A stretch of 64,000 nt of DNA from the NCBI GenBank assembly GCA_030549205.1, contig JAUKTV010000004.1, positions 1 to 64,000 of the forward strand. The letters are read 5' to 3'. The translations under genes and the position numbers were made by a program. The stretch is from Apiosordaria backusii (lineage: Eukaryota > Ascomycota > Sordariomycetes > Sordariales > Lasiosphaeriaceae). Positions 34,994-44,924 of the stretch are shown here, in pieces. How positions within the stretch are numbered: position 1 is the stretch's first letter; each line of letters starts with the position of its first letter. The notes under the pieces were generated by a model. It ran no database searches and was not told the origin of the DNA. It was given only the letters and a program-made list of their open reading frames with translations.

Positions 34994-35476
34994 CTAAAGG
35001 GTCACGGTCCTAACCCTCCAGTCCCCAATGAGCGTCACCCCGTTCTCCTCGAGAATCCTCCTCGTCTGGTCCGAAATAATGCCATCATCAGAAGAGCCCC
35101 CAACGTCCGACTCTTTACAGCCGGACTCCTCGTCTAGCTGCCCCTTTTCCCTCTTTTCTCCATTCCCTTGGTGGTTTTGTTGCGGCATCGGTTCGGGCTG
35201 GTTTGCACCTGCCTGCTCCTCCTCCTGCGCCGCACCGCCATTGTTCATCCCAATTGTAATATCTCCATTGCTTGGCAGATTGATGTAGAGAGAAGACGTC
35301 GCGAAGGTTAACAATGTTGTGGCGTCCGGTTTCTCAATTAGGATCGTGACGTGGGGTATGGCGGCATTGGATGGTAGTTCTGATGTTGGAGGCTCGTGGG
35401 ATTGCTCATGGCTATGGGCTAATCTTGTACAGAGGCAGAAAGCGGCGATGGTGAGGAAGTGGAGGTGATGATGCAT
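34994..35476 (-). CDS. Secreted protein of unknown family, paralog of the neighbouring gene
   Basis: Single exon, 160 residues. An N-terminal signal peptide is likely (HFLTIAAFCLCTRLAHS). The core VTILIEKPDATTLLTFATSS then YINLPSNGDITIGMNN aligns with the neighbour at 35896-36577 (MAIEKPGATTSMTVTTPS, then PSNGNITIG), so both derive from a local duplication. A Glu/Gln-rich linker and an SDVGGSSDDGII stretch follow, ending VTLIGDWRVRTVTL. It lacks the Cys cluster and the C-terminal membrane helix of its paralog. Family and function are unrecognised. Confidence 0.6.
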   Translation of the reverse strand: MHHHLHFLTIAAFCLCTRLAHSHEQSHEPPTSELPSNAAIPHVTILIEKPDATTLLTFATSSLYINLPSNGDITIGMNNGGAAQEEEQAGANQPEPMPQQNHQGNGEKREKGQLDEESGCKESDVGGSSDDGIISDQTRRILEENGVTLIGDWRVRTVTL

Positions 35477-35895
35477 TGTGAGTGACTGATGTTGTGGTGA
35501 GTGGCTTCAGTTGCTCAGTGGATGAATCACGGGCGGTGAACTTGGGCGAGTTTATCAGAGTTCTGGATAGGTGGCTGGCTGCTCAGTCATTTAAGAAGAG
35601 AAAGGAGACACGTGAGTATTCAGATTTGGTGCAAAGCTTAAGGTCTGGCTGTGTACCTAAGGTTGGGCACTTCGCCATGGCTGTTGTGGCGCAAATTTAG
35701 CGAATCTGATGATGGAGAAGCTTTGATGACTCAGGTTGAATGCTGACGGAGAATGGGAAACGATGAACGAGTGGTTTTATGGCCATATTCATTCACTACC
35801 TATTGTTTAACATCCGGCACAGTTGCATTCATACTAATATCATGCAAGACAGCATGGCACCAGACCTCTCTATGCCATGACTTTCCTCTGAGGTT

Positions 35896-36577
35896 TCAAA
35901 AACGCTCTGTTCTCTTGAACATGGTCATAAGCATGTAGACGAATGCGAGGACGAATGCGAAGAAGATTAAAAAGAATAACAGGAATGGGAGGCCTTTGCC
36001 AAGCGAAGCCATCAGCCAGCGCTGCCAATATGGCCTAATAAGCAGCAATTCAGGCAGTTAGTAAGATTGTCTGGGTGGTCACGAAGCCGAAAAGCTAACT
36101 AAATCGCTGGTAATGACGACTATCAAGGCGACAGACTGGTCGGAAAACTTACACGGCGGTCTCCAACTGACATATATTCCCATCGCATGAGTATGTTGGG
36201 CAGGGTTTCTGTTTTTGACATGTAATTTCCTTTTGATCCATCCACACGGTCCAAAGTTTTGCGCACTGCTCGTTCGTGATCTTGTTGTTGTCGGATTGGC
36301 TCCCATCCGGAATCCTCTGTTCCGTATGCAGAGTACCATTCACCCCAATCGTTATGTTTCCATTGCTTGGTACTACTATGTGAATCGACGGAGTAGTAAC
36401 TGTCATTGATGTGGTGGCTCCCGGTTTCTCGATCGCCATTGTCATGTTCGCCACGCCACCGCCGGATATGGGGGTTGAAGTTGGACTGGTCTGCAGTTGG
36501 TGATAGAATGTCATGTAGGCTAGGACCACATTCAGGCCGACAGATGCCATCGTGTAGATGTTCCAATGTCGATCCAT
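35896..36577 (-). CDS. Membrane protein of unknown family with C-terminal helix, paralog of the neighbouring gene
   Basis: Exons 36577-36153 and 36034-35896 give 187 residues. The start ATG 36577 (MDRHWNIYTMASVGL) opens a hydrophobic segment suited to a signal anchor. The core IEKPGATTSMTVTTPSIHIV and PSNGNITIG is shared with the gene at 34994. A Cys-containing domain follows (CAKLWTVW, CQKQKPCPTYSCDGNICQL). The second exon, joined through a 118-nt intron with a TACTAAC branch site, adds YWQRWLMASLGKG and a long helix (FLLFFLIFFAFVLAFVYM) before KRTERF. Without the second exon the protein would end at LETAV. Two membrane segments with a lumenal or extracellular core are inferred. A TATAAAAGG box lies about 165 bp upstream. 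Confidence 0.65.
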
Positions 36578-36737
36578 TTTGGGTGATTTAGTACCCGGGC
36601 ACCGAGGTGTGACTGAGACTGAACGGATCACGGAAGATGTAGATGGAAAAACGAGTCGTGAGAGGGACTGAAGATGTTTTTGATTGCCACGCGAGTTGGT
36701 TGGATGGAGAGAGGGACATGTAGGTAGGTAGGCGGCC

Positions 36738-36746
36738 TTTTATAAG
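36738..36746 (-). promoter_or_regulatory. TATA box upstream of the membrane-protein gene
   Basis: TATAAAAGG on the minus strand about 165 bp before ATG 36577, next to a GTAGGTAGGTAGG run. Assignment to this gene rests on position only. Confidence 0.5.
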
Positions 36747-37100
36747 AACCGAGACGTGGAAACTGTGTGGGTTTCCAAGGTGCGATGGAATACCAGGATT
36801 GTGGCGTTGAGGTTTAGGCTTTTCTCCATGAACAATTTTACCGCAAACTTTAGGAACCGATCACAGCCTTTCTTGAGTACTGTTATCCCACTGATTACCT
36901 ACAGTAAGGTAACACAACTCGCACAAAGCCCGCGCCACCACGTTCTTCTTCCCTAGGTACCTAGGTACCTACCCTTTTCCACCTTACCTACCTTACGCAA
37001 CACCAGGAACGTTTAGTGAGATCGTCTCCTTTAGCTCCCCAGTAAGGCTTCATTTCCATCTTGGCAATTTTTGGCATTAATATCGCGATAGAAACGATAG

Positions 37101-38128
37101 ATGGCCTCAATTTTGATGGCAGCAAGGTCCGCTTTGTGGAGCAATGGACTCAAACGTGGAAGATTACCACACCAATACTCCTCTTGGCGTCCAATGTCCA
37201 TTAATGTGGGGCAGGGCGGTCCGCTATGCGCAAGAGGGGTGCTCCAAAGACGACGTTTTTCTTCAGTCTGTTTCCAAATTCTATCAGACCTCCACCTGGA
37301 AATATCCCCCTCGGTGCACTCCCCTGACTATGGCTACTCCACTTTCCACATCAAACCCCGCGCCCCCTATCTCGCATTGCTCGGCGACACGGCCTCGTAG
37401 CCCACCACGACGCTCTGCGTCAATTCCTTCTCACTCAACTTCGTCAGTTCAAAGTCGTCTTCTACGTCCCGGGAAACCACGAGCCATATTCCTCCTCCTG
37501 GGAGGCCGTCAATCTGTTTCTAGAAGAGTTCTCCACCCTGGTTTTGCAGAAGAAACGAGAGGGTGAGGCATTAGGGGAGTTTGTGCCGCTTGATCGAACA
37601 AGATACCAGATTGGTGGGGAAGAGGTGACTGTGCTGGGGTGTACCCTCCACTCGTTTGTGGCGGATGAGTACAAAGAAGTGGCGAGCAGAAGTCTGAATG
37701 ACTTTTACAGGACCAAGGATTGGAGTGTAGACAGCCACAACAATGCTCACGAGGCAGACAAAAAGTGGCTGAATCGGCAGGTGGAGGAGATTGAGCGGGA
37801 AGATGTGGGGGGAAAGAGGAAGGTGGTGATTTTTACGCACCACAGCCCGACGACGGATAGGAGGGCTAATGATGCCCGGCATGAGCTGGTGGAAGGGTGG
37901 GAGGCGAGGGGGAGCGCGTTTCGGACGGATTTAAGCAAAGAGAAGTGTTGGACGAGTGACAGGGTTAAGTTGTGGGCGTTTGGGCATACACATTTCAACG
38001 GTGACTTCTGGGTTGATGGAGAAGAAGGGAAAGGGAAGCGAGTGTATACCAACCAAAGGGGGTATGACCGCGTTGGCGGTGGAGGATTGTCAGCTGGATT
38101 CGACGTTGACAGGGTGGTACAGGTCTGA
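37101..38128 (+). CDS. Calcineurin-like metallophosphoesterase (one-base frameshift)
   Basis: Metal-dependent phosphoesterase superfamily. Motifs in order: QILSDLHLE (first Asp/His metal ligands), YLALLGD, VVFYVPGNHEPY (Asn/His), VVIFTHHSPTT, and LWAFGHTHFNGDF, the terminal GHTH motif. The frame containing SDLHLE and ALLGD stops at about 37400; the remainder (GLVAHHDALRQFLL onward) runs in another frame, uninterrupted, to the stop at 38128. One missing base near 37390 (GACACGGCC) explains this; no intron fits. Were it repaired, the protein would be about 340 residues with all metal-binding motifs. The true start is uncertain: the frame is open from ATG 37101, but the first 50 residues look unlike the family, which usually begins just before QILSDLH. 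Confidence 0.7.
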
Positions 38129-38487
38129 ATGCTACCATTCGCCTGTGTACCTAATAATCTTCCCCCGTGGCGACAACCTCTACTTCAAGGCTAAACTATA
38201 GAACTTTAGGGTAGGTTATGATAAGATGTCAGTTCGAGACACTTCTGTTTGCTTGAGACTCTTGCTTGTGGATATAAACGGACAAATAAATGCGTAATGT
38301 TTATATACCACGAAAAGCCATCCTATATACAATATATACCTTACCCATCTTGCATCATGGTACCGCTGAACTCTTGAACTGGAGCTAGAACTGTGTGATG
38401 AATGCCTCCTCAGTCCTATTCCGACCATTGACACAAATTGGCCTTCGTTTCAACACCATTTGGAAAGGTGATGGGATGTCAATCAGA

Positions 38488-39348
38488 TTACTGCACATCG
38501 GCCGAGAAGTTATCGACCGTGAACGTCGCCGGGCCTCCAGTAAAGGCCTCAGTGCCGACTTGGAAGACTGGAAAGCAAATGTCAACACTGATACCATAAA
38601 TATCGTATGACATAAACATGCAACACTCACCGATCAAATTCTGGCTGCTGGCAGGGTACTGATAGTTGCTCTCCAGATACCGGAAGAACTCCTTCACATC
38701 GGCGCTGAAGCTCTTGACCGTCCCCGAAGGCACGACGAAGCTGTACACTCTCATGTCTCCATTCCATCCCACCCAGAGGTCCCAGGTCTTGCCGGCGAGG
38801 GTGACGGTACGCTCGCGAGTTCCAATGGGGTAGACGTTGCCGTATCTTGCCAGCCTGTGATGACCTGTCAGTCACTGTATAGGTATCGAGGGTCCTGGAG
38901 TGGCAACTCACCAAATCATCAACTCATAATCCCCCCCATAATTGGGATGATTCGGGTCCGCAGCCGTGAAAACATCATACGCCACATTCGCCCTGACATT
39001 CTCATTGTCATACCTCCAGGTCACACTCGTCGGCATTCTGTTGATAGAGCTAATCTTTCTCCCCTTGGCGACCTGCCGGCCGGAATAGGGGTAGCTCTTG
39101 ACATTGTCAGGGGCGCCTTGCCAAGTCCAGGTTGTGCTCCATGAGATGCCGTTGTTGGAGGCACCGTTGAGGTAGGTGCACTGCGAGCCGGAGCTAGCGG
39201 AGTCTTTGCCCCAGAGATTGTTGAGCAGCTCGTAGCCGTTGCCGGACCAGTAGGCGTAGAGTTCGCAGAGGGACTGTCGTTGGCGAGGGATGAGGCTTGA
39301 TGACTGGACCACGGTGGTGGCGGCGAGGAGGAGGAGGGAGACCTTCAT
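38488..39348 (-). CDS. Glycoside hydrolase family 12 endoglucanase/xyloglucanase
   Basis: Secreted plant-wall hydrolase. Exons 39348-38912, 38854-38631 and 38567-38488 give 246 residues. A signal peptide (MKVSLLLLAATTVVQSSS) is followed by a short pro-like QRQ segment, LCELYAYWSGNGYELLNNLW, QCTYLNG (disulfide partner), NGISWSTTWTW and the nucleophile motif YELMIWL with Glu142. The acid/base motif GTEAFTGGPATF carries Glu227 in the last exon. The family normally acts on beta-1,4-glucan or xyloglucan with retention. Intron phases and GTGAGT donors are consistent. A TATA box lies 76 bp upstream. Carbon-source regulation is likely but not visible. Confidence 0.92.
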
Positions 39349-39423
39349 GGTTCCGTCTTGAGGAGTTGGGCTGATGATTCTGGCTGCTGGAGGGGCATAT
39401 TGGATTGCGGAACATGTATTGTT

Positions 39424-39431
39424 CTTATATA
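39424..39431 (-). promoter_or_regulatory. TATA box of the GH12 gene
   Basis: TATATAAG on the minus strand, about 76 bp before ATG 39348. Confidence 0.55.
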
Positions 39432-40227
39432 CTTGAAAAGGCCGTCATTCTGACAGTTGCCAGGCCCGGTTCGCCTCGCGGGCAACGTGATGATGTTCTC
39501 TTGGACCCTCCTCCGAGGTGACTATACACGGAATCATTTCGGGCCGTTGTGGATGCTGGGTTGCGGCTCGATACATTCCAGTCGGCGCTCTGAGATCCAA
39601 GACATGGCACCCGTGATGTTATTAGCGCGGCTAACATGTCCTCTATAAGTCTACTCAAGCTCAAAGTACAATGTTAATTGAGTTTCCACCAATGAATCAT
39701 TTCGAGTAGGTCCTTGTACGCTTGCTACCATCCGTGAATTCCCAATCTGATAGCTCCAAGAGCCGCCTTCATTTGCCGGATCCATGTATGACAAGTCAAT
39801 AACCGTCATAAGGTGGCAGTCGAGTTTCTGACGGCTCAGCGTAAAAAGCTTAATCGGACCGTCGTCGAATCCTTGGAGGGTAGCATCGTGGGTTCCCCAG
39901 TCCGGTAATGGAAGGTCAATATGCGCCCCAATGGGATACTTCCGCTTCTCCCCAAACTCCCGCTGGGTCGGAACTATTAACCGAATGATCGCATACCAGG
40001 GGTCCGGGTTAAACGTTGCTAATGGAAAACCCTCAATACAGTTGGATCTATCTGGGTATCAGTGGGGCGAGATTGAACTACCAAGGTGGTTGCGTGATAG
40101 GCAAGAGAGAAGCGTGACAGGTCGAGCAAGAAACAGGTGATTAGCACTGGCCCAAATCTCTAATCATCCCAGCCAAGCCACCCCAGTACACAGAGCTACT
40201 TGTGTATTTCCATCCCAATATCCCATC
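39432..40227. other. Intergenic region, no gene seen
   Basis: GH12 promoter plus the downstream flank of the VOC gene. No coding frame or element is supported. Confidence 0.45.
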
Positions 40228-40674
40228 TCATGTCTCAGAGGCCCCTTCTTGCTCCAGGGAAACCTTGCAAACAGCTTCCAATCTCCAACCATCGGGATCA
40301 ACAACGAATGCAGCGAAATAGTTCTTTCCATAATGCTCCCTCACTCCGGGTGCCCCGTTGTCGGTACCCCCAAGTTCGATTGCCTTGGCATGAAAATCGA
40401 TGACTGCCTGTCTCGTCGGTGCGTTGAAAGCGAGATGAAAACCTGGTCCCGGTGGAGCGACATCTTGGTACTCAAAGATATTGATAAGCTCATGCTCCTC
40501 ATCCGGGCCGTAACCAAGTGTCCGGACCTTTCCGGTGGATGGGTCGGAAACAGGTCCGCTGTCGTACACCAGTTGGAGGCCGAGAGGTGCTAAAGCTGCG
40601 GTGTAAAAGGCCCGCGAGACGCTGTAGTCACGCACTCCGATAGAGATGTGGCCTAGGGGGTTGAAGTGTGTCAT
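40228..40674 (-). CDS. VOC-fold (glyoxalase/dioxygenase-like) protein
   Basis: Single exon, 148 residues from ATG 40674. The N-terminal half has the vicinal-oxygen-chelate signature GHISIGVRDYSVSRAFYTAA and LGLQLVYDSG; the second half has GFHLAFNAPTRQAVIDFHAK and ends VVDPDGWRLEAVCKVSLEQ. His in GHI, His in GFH and Glu in RLEAV are candidate metal ligands of one beta-alpha-beta-beta-beta pair. Substrate cannot be predicted: the superfamily spans glyoxalase I, extradiol dioxygenases and resistance proteins. It lies 167 bp from the stop of the bZIP gene on the same strand. Confidence 0.85.
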   Translation of the reverse strand: MTHFNPLGHISIGVRDYSVSRAFYTAALAPLGLQLVYDSGPVSDPSTGKVRTLGYGPDEEHELINIFEYQDVAPPGPGFHLAFNAPTRQAVIDFHAKAIELGGTDNGAPGVREHYGKNYFAAFVVDPDGWRLEAVCKVSLEQEGASET

Positions 40675-40840
40675 CTTGATGAATGTTGTGTGTGGTGGGA
40701 TCGGGGAGGTCACGCGAGCTCCATCTTGGAGGTCGAATGGTCGATATCGAGCCAAGCTCGAAGCCCCGCCAGTGTTGACCAATCGTATGCAGGCATGTGA
40801 TATTTGTGAATAGTTGTTCAATCTGATATCACAGCTCTTG

Positions 40841-41584
40841 TCAAGTTGACATGATGTGGTCAATGAATGCAAACAGGACATGGGTCTCAACGCGACAACC
40901 AGATCCCGGAACAACGGCTCGTCGAAATCCTGGCTTTAGCCATTGGTTCATTGTATCCGAGTCCAAGTCAGGTGTGTTTCGGTCTCTGATTATGGCATAG
41001 GCGTCACGGCAGGTGATGGTTGATTCGCCTGGATGCGGTGGTGGAAGAAGAGGGCAGTCGCTGTTGGAGTCTTTGATACTAGCTGTAGATTGGGGGGTGG
41101 CAGTCGTCTCATGGGAGAAGCCATTTGCTGTGCCCAAAAGGGCGTCTTCGCCCGCAGGCAAGGCTATTGGCGCTATATGGCCTGCCTCCACGCCATTCTC
41201 TATGGGCAGACTACTGGAGAGGCTAGGACTGACCGATGTCGGTGTAGCGTTGCTGCTGATAGCATCAATGCTCTCTTCGATGACTGACAAATCAGCGACA
41301 GCATGATGACCAGTGTCTACCGGGGTTGAAGTTCCACTGGTTTCGAGGCTAGACGACGTGATGGCCCGCAGTCGGCAAACCTCGGCGGTGAGCTCATCAA
41401 TTTGCTTCAGCGCATCGTCAAGTCTGCTTTGAGTGGTTGCAAGCGCTGCCTCCAATTCACAGATACGGCCTTTGACTCTGGCGCGATGACGTCGCTGGTT
41501 TTCCCGTTGGCGTGCCGCGTCGTGGCCAGGAGGTTTGCTCGAGAACTTGGTGATACCGTCTTGAAATGCAGCCTGGACGGGCAT
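40841..41584 (-). CDS. bZIP transcription factor, divergent from arsenite methyltransferase
   Basis: Single exon, 247 residues. The basic region AARQRENQRRHRARVKGRI runs into a leucine zipper (LEAALATTQSRLDDALKQID, then LTAEVCRLRA). The middle is Ser/Thr/Pro-rich. The C-terminus has a conserved-looking block, CRDAYAIIRDRNTPDLDSDT then QWLKPGFRRAVVPGSGCRVE, with two well-spaced cysteines in addition to the one in the zipper. Basic regions of this type (QRENQRRHRARVKGR) are common in ascomycete bZIPs that sit beside the genes they control. Head-to-head arrangement with the arsenite methyltransferase over 442 bp suggests control of that gene; thiol sensing through the cysteines is speculative. 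Confidence 0.85.
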   Translation of the reverse strand: MPVQAAFQDGITKFSSKPPGHDAARQRENQRRHRARVKGRICELEAALATTQSRLDDALKQIDELTAEVCRLRAITSSSLETSGTSTPVDTGHHAVADLSVIEESIDAISSNATPTSVSPSLSSSLPIENGVEAGHIAPIALPAGEDALLGTANGFSHETTATPQSTASIKDSNSDCPLLPPPHPGESTITCRDAYAIIRDRNTPDLDSDTMNQWLKPGFRRAVVPGSGCRVETHVLFAFIDHIMST

Positions 41585-42026
41585 TTTCTTTTTCCTTTTT
41601 CCTTCTTTTTTAGCTGGACGAACTGGAGTTGTTGGAGGGTTCCAGGACGAAGTGAAAGGGAAGTCCTGTTGGGTGAAGGTGGAGAGAATTGGGCAAGAAT
41701 CTGGTGACCAACCATTTCGTTTCCATTCTCGGTTAGCGCCCTACGGTGGGGAATCCATGCTAACCAGATCTGGTCGATATTCGATGACATACCACTCGAC
41801 GTCGTCAACCCTACCTATCCAACAGAATATCGATTGACCAAGTGTAGCTGTCAAACACTAAGTCAAGAGGGCGGTAGGAAAAGATAAATATCCCATCACC
41901 TGGCTAAGTTCTTCTTCTTCTTTGTGCCTCTCCAGATCAGTTCTCCAGTATCCAACCCGGCTCCCCAGCTATCTATGAATCATCAGTTATTCTCTACTAT
42001 CTCTTAGTCAACTCGACATCTCAACC

Positions 42027-43111
42027 ATGGAGTCCACCGAGCAGATTTACAATCAAGTCCGCGAGCACTACAGCACCGCTTCCCGCTCAAAGGCCCCGAA
42101 ATACGGAGAGAGTGTGGCCAAGTCATTCGGATACACTGAGGAAGAGCTCTCCAACATTCCTGAAGATGCCAACTTGGGTCTCAGCTGCGGCAACCCACTT
42201 GCCATCACCAGCCTCAAAGAGGTATTTATCTCCAATCCTTGGTCTATACTTCCTACCAGCCGATGGAAGGCTAACACCAGTTCTTGTTTCAATATACAGG
42301 GTGAGACGGTCATCGACCTCGGGAGTGGCGCTGGCTTCGACATCTTTCTCGCCTCGACCAAGATTGGTTCGACTGGAAGGGCTATCGGGGTAGATATCAA
42401 TGATGTTTGTCACAATCTCAAATCTCAATCTTTGATACACTTCTGATCGTATGTAATCGCAGGAAATGCTCGCCCGCGCCGAAAAGATCAAAGTCTCCCG
42501 CGGCAGTTCAGTCTCCAACGTCAGCTTCATCAAAGGAAATATCACCTCTGTTCCTCTCCCCGATGAAACGGCTGATCTCATCATCTCCAACTGTGTGGTC
42601 AACCTGGTTCCCTACGAGGAGAAGCATCTCGTCTTCAGAGAGATGTACCGACTTCTGAAGCCCGGCGGACGGGTTGCTGTGTCGGATATTCTCGCCAAGA
42701 AGCCCCTGCCTGAAATGCTGGGCAAGGACATTGCAATGTACGTCGGTTGTATTGCTGGAGCTGCCATCGTTGCCGACTATGAGAAGTGGTTCAAGGAGGC
42801 GGGATTCAAGGAGGCGGTCATCACTGATACGAAGGCTGATCTGAACGTCTATTTGGAGACGAACGAGGATGGCACCAAGAAGTCCGGGGATTGCTGTGGA
42901 CCTGCGGCTGTAGTCCCTGCTTGCTGTGGTGGTGATGATGCTACGGCCGCGCCGTCTTGCACTTCTGCCGCTCCTTCTGGCAATACTGAAGAGAAGACTG
43001 ATCTCAATGAGTTTGTTGGTGAGTTGGTGTCTCCTGACAAGCCGAAAATGGTCAAATCACAAGCTAACACTTCATTCAGGCTCCTTCAAGATCTTTGCTG
43101 TCAAGGGCTAG
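42027..43111 (+). CDS. arsM: Arsenite S-adenosylmethionine methyltransferase
   Basis: Methylates trivalent arsenic with SAM, giving methylated, often volatile species. Exons 42027-42221, 42300-42404, 42463-43018 and 43080-43111 give 295 residues. The N-terminal helix YNQVREHYSTASRSKAPKYG precedes LGLSCGNPLA with a conserved arsenic-binding Cys. The SAM site is VIDLGSGAGFDIFLAS with GVDIND. Motifs SNCVVNLVPYEEK, LLKPGGRVAVSDIL and MYVGCIAGAA (a further ligand Cys) follow. The tail carries CCG, ACCGG and another Cys, extra thiols often seen in such enzymes. The last exon adds SFKIFAVKG. The first intron is in frame and open, so retention would give an insertion. The gene symbol is by analogy with bacterial ArsM/As3MT. 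Confidence 0.92.
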
Positions 43112-43970
43112 AAAAGCTTCATCTGGTTGAAGTTCGTGTTTTTCAACCGAATGCATACCTGCCTGTGTAAATTGCCTTCTAAATCAAGCTCAAGAAAATA
43201 CCTGTAAACCATCGCTTAAACAGTAGTGGAATCTGATAAAGGTCATGGCCATGCTTTCTTAGTTCCCAGATCTTATCGAGTGACATTCATCACCCATCAC
43301 CAAAAAGCTAGACATGAAAGCGAATGAGTACCTGCTTGCAGAACGAAATTCACGGCTTCGGGGTTGACTCGTCATATGTCCTCTCCCGAATTTCTGAGAT
43401 TTGCTGGTAACATCTTTGGTGGGTCGGCTGCACCTGAATCATGGGCGCCGAGAACTGGAACTGGGCAAGAGAATCATCACAACCCTCAGGGGTTTCCAGG
43501 TTCCTACTTCCGAGCATGGACATGTAAAATCCTGTTTTGACCGGGATCATCAGTGTGGAACTTAGACGCCACTCAAACCGTCGGTATCGCTTCAGAACGA
43601 ATCGTTACTGTCATGCCATGGCCAGAGCCGGTGACACATGTCGGAATATCACTTATCGGTGCAGGGGGTGCTGGAATTAGCTGTAGCTTACCTTGAAACT
43701 TGATTGCCACAAGCCCAGCTGTTTGTTCACCGTCGCTGTCATCAGACGTCTGGTTGCATGCTCTTTGCAGCTGATCCAACAGACCAAATGCAGTTGGGTC
43801 TCAATCAACTTCCCCATAGAGTCACACGAGAAGAGTACTCTATTTACAGCACACGCTTGCCCATCGCCTCCTCTTCTCTTGTGCACAACACTCGATATCG
43901 TCAAGTTAGCTCACCTCGCTATCAGTACTAAATCAATATTCCCGAAGCTCAACATTGCCCTCTAAGCAAG
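43112..43970. other. Intergenic region, no gene seen
   Basis: Between arsM and the APH-like gene. Short open frames only, on both strands and overlapping one another. Confidence 0.45.
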
Positions 43971-44924
43971 ATGGCAATCCCGAAAACCCACATCAACGAC
44001 AGCATCAGGAAGATCAACGCCAACTCATGGTTGATCGGCGAAAAGCTACAGTTGTACCGCGGCCGCACTGCATCCCACACTCAACCCTCATGGAGCGACG
44101 GGGAAGGAGGGTATTTCATTCTCTCAGACGCCCCGCAACCTCTGCCTGAGTCCCGAGCTCATCCAGAGAACTCGCCCGAACTCCCTAGAGTCTATGACGC
44201 AGGAGATCAAGCCGCCGTTTGGCGTGCTGGTGACGCTTTCATCAAAGTTCACGACGTCAAAACCCCACAGAAAACAAGGGAGCACAGCACCCTCCAGTTT
44301 CTCCACAGCAAAACAGAAGAAAAACCCCTAGGCTTTGAGATACCCACTGTTCTTTACCATGGAGAGTGGGACAGCCGCGAGTACCACGTCCTCACTCGAG
44401 TCCGCGGCCAGACCCTCGCCGCCGCCTGGCCTTCCATGGATGGCACTCTTCGCGAATTCTTCGTGACTCGCATTGCTGAAATCTGCCAGCAACTGGCGGA
44501 ATGGAAGAGAGATGCTTCACAGGGCGTCGGTGGGGCAGATGGGGGCTGGATGGAGGAGATGTATCTCACAACTAAACATAACACCTCACTCAATCCCCAA
44601 GTTTTGGCACAGAGCTGTGGTGCAATGGGTATGGATATTTCGTCACCTTTTGTGTTTTATCACACTGATCTTGGCCCGACAAACATTATTGTTGATGCTG
44701 AGTCTCGTTCGATCGGTATCATTGACTGGGAGACGGCAGGGTATGTGCCCATTGAGTGGGTTAGGACCAAGTTCAGACTTTCGAGCGGCATGGACTTTCC
44801 TCAGGGAGATGGCGAGGATTACAAAAGCACTGATTGGAGGAGGTTAGTGGGAGTGAAGCTGGGAGAAATGGGGTTCAAGGATGCTGTTGAAGGGTGGCTG
44901 ATGTTCAGAGCCTCGAGGAACTGA
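43971..44924 (+). CDS. APH-family phosphotransferase (aminoglycoside phosphotransferase-like)
   Basis: Single exon, 317 residues. Kinase-like fold with a candidate ATP-binding Lys in AFIKVHDVKTPQ, a GEWDSREYHVLTRVRGQTLA hinge, the catalytic loop FYHTDLGPTNIIVD (Brenner-type HxDxxxxN with Asp and Asn present) and the metal-binding IGIIDWETAGYVPIEW. The LTRVRGQTL plus DLGPTNI pattern is typical of the large fungal APH family, most members of which have no known substrate; antibiotic resistance should not be assumed. It starts with MAIPKTHINDSIRKI in a good context (AAGATGG). Confidence 0.88.
   Translation: MAIPKTHINDSIRKINANSWLIGEKLQLYRGRTASHTQPSWSDGEGGYFILSDAPQPLPESRAHPENSPELPRVYDAGDQAAVWRAGDAFIKVHDVKTPQKTREHSTLQFLHSKTEEKPLGFEIPTVLYHGEWDSREYHVLTRVRGQTLAAAWPSMDGTLREFFVTRIAEICQQLAEWKRDASQGVGGADGGWMEEMYLTTKHNTSLNPQVLAQSCGAMGMDISSPFVFYHTDLGPTNIIVDAESRSIGIIDWETAGYVPIEWVRTKFRLSSGMDFPQGDGEDYKSTDWRRLVGVKLGEMGFKDAVEGWLMFRASRN

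Noticed and set aside
40228..40674. VOC protein as an ArsI-type C-As lyase in the arsenic module
   Set aside because: It lacks the vicinal Cys pair needed to bind trivalent organoarsenicals and is not co-oriented with arsM; a generic VOC call is safer.
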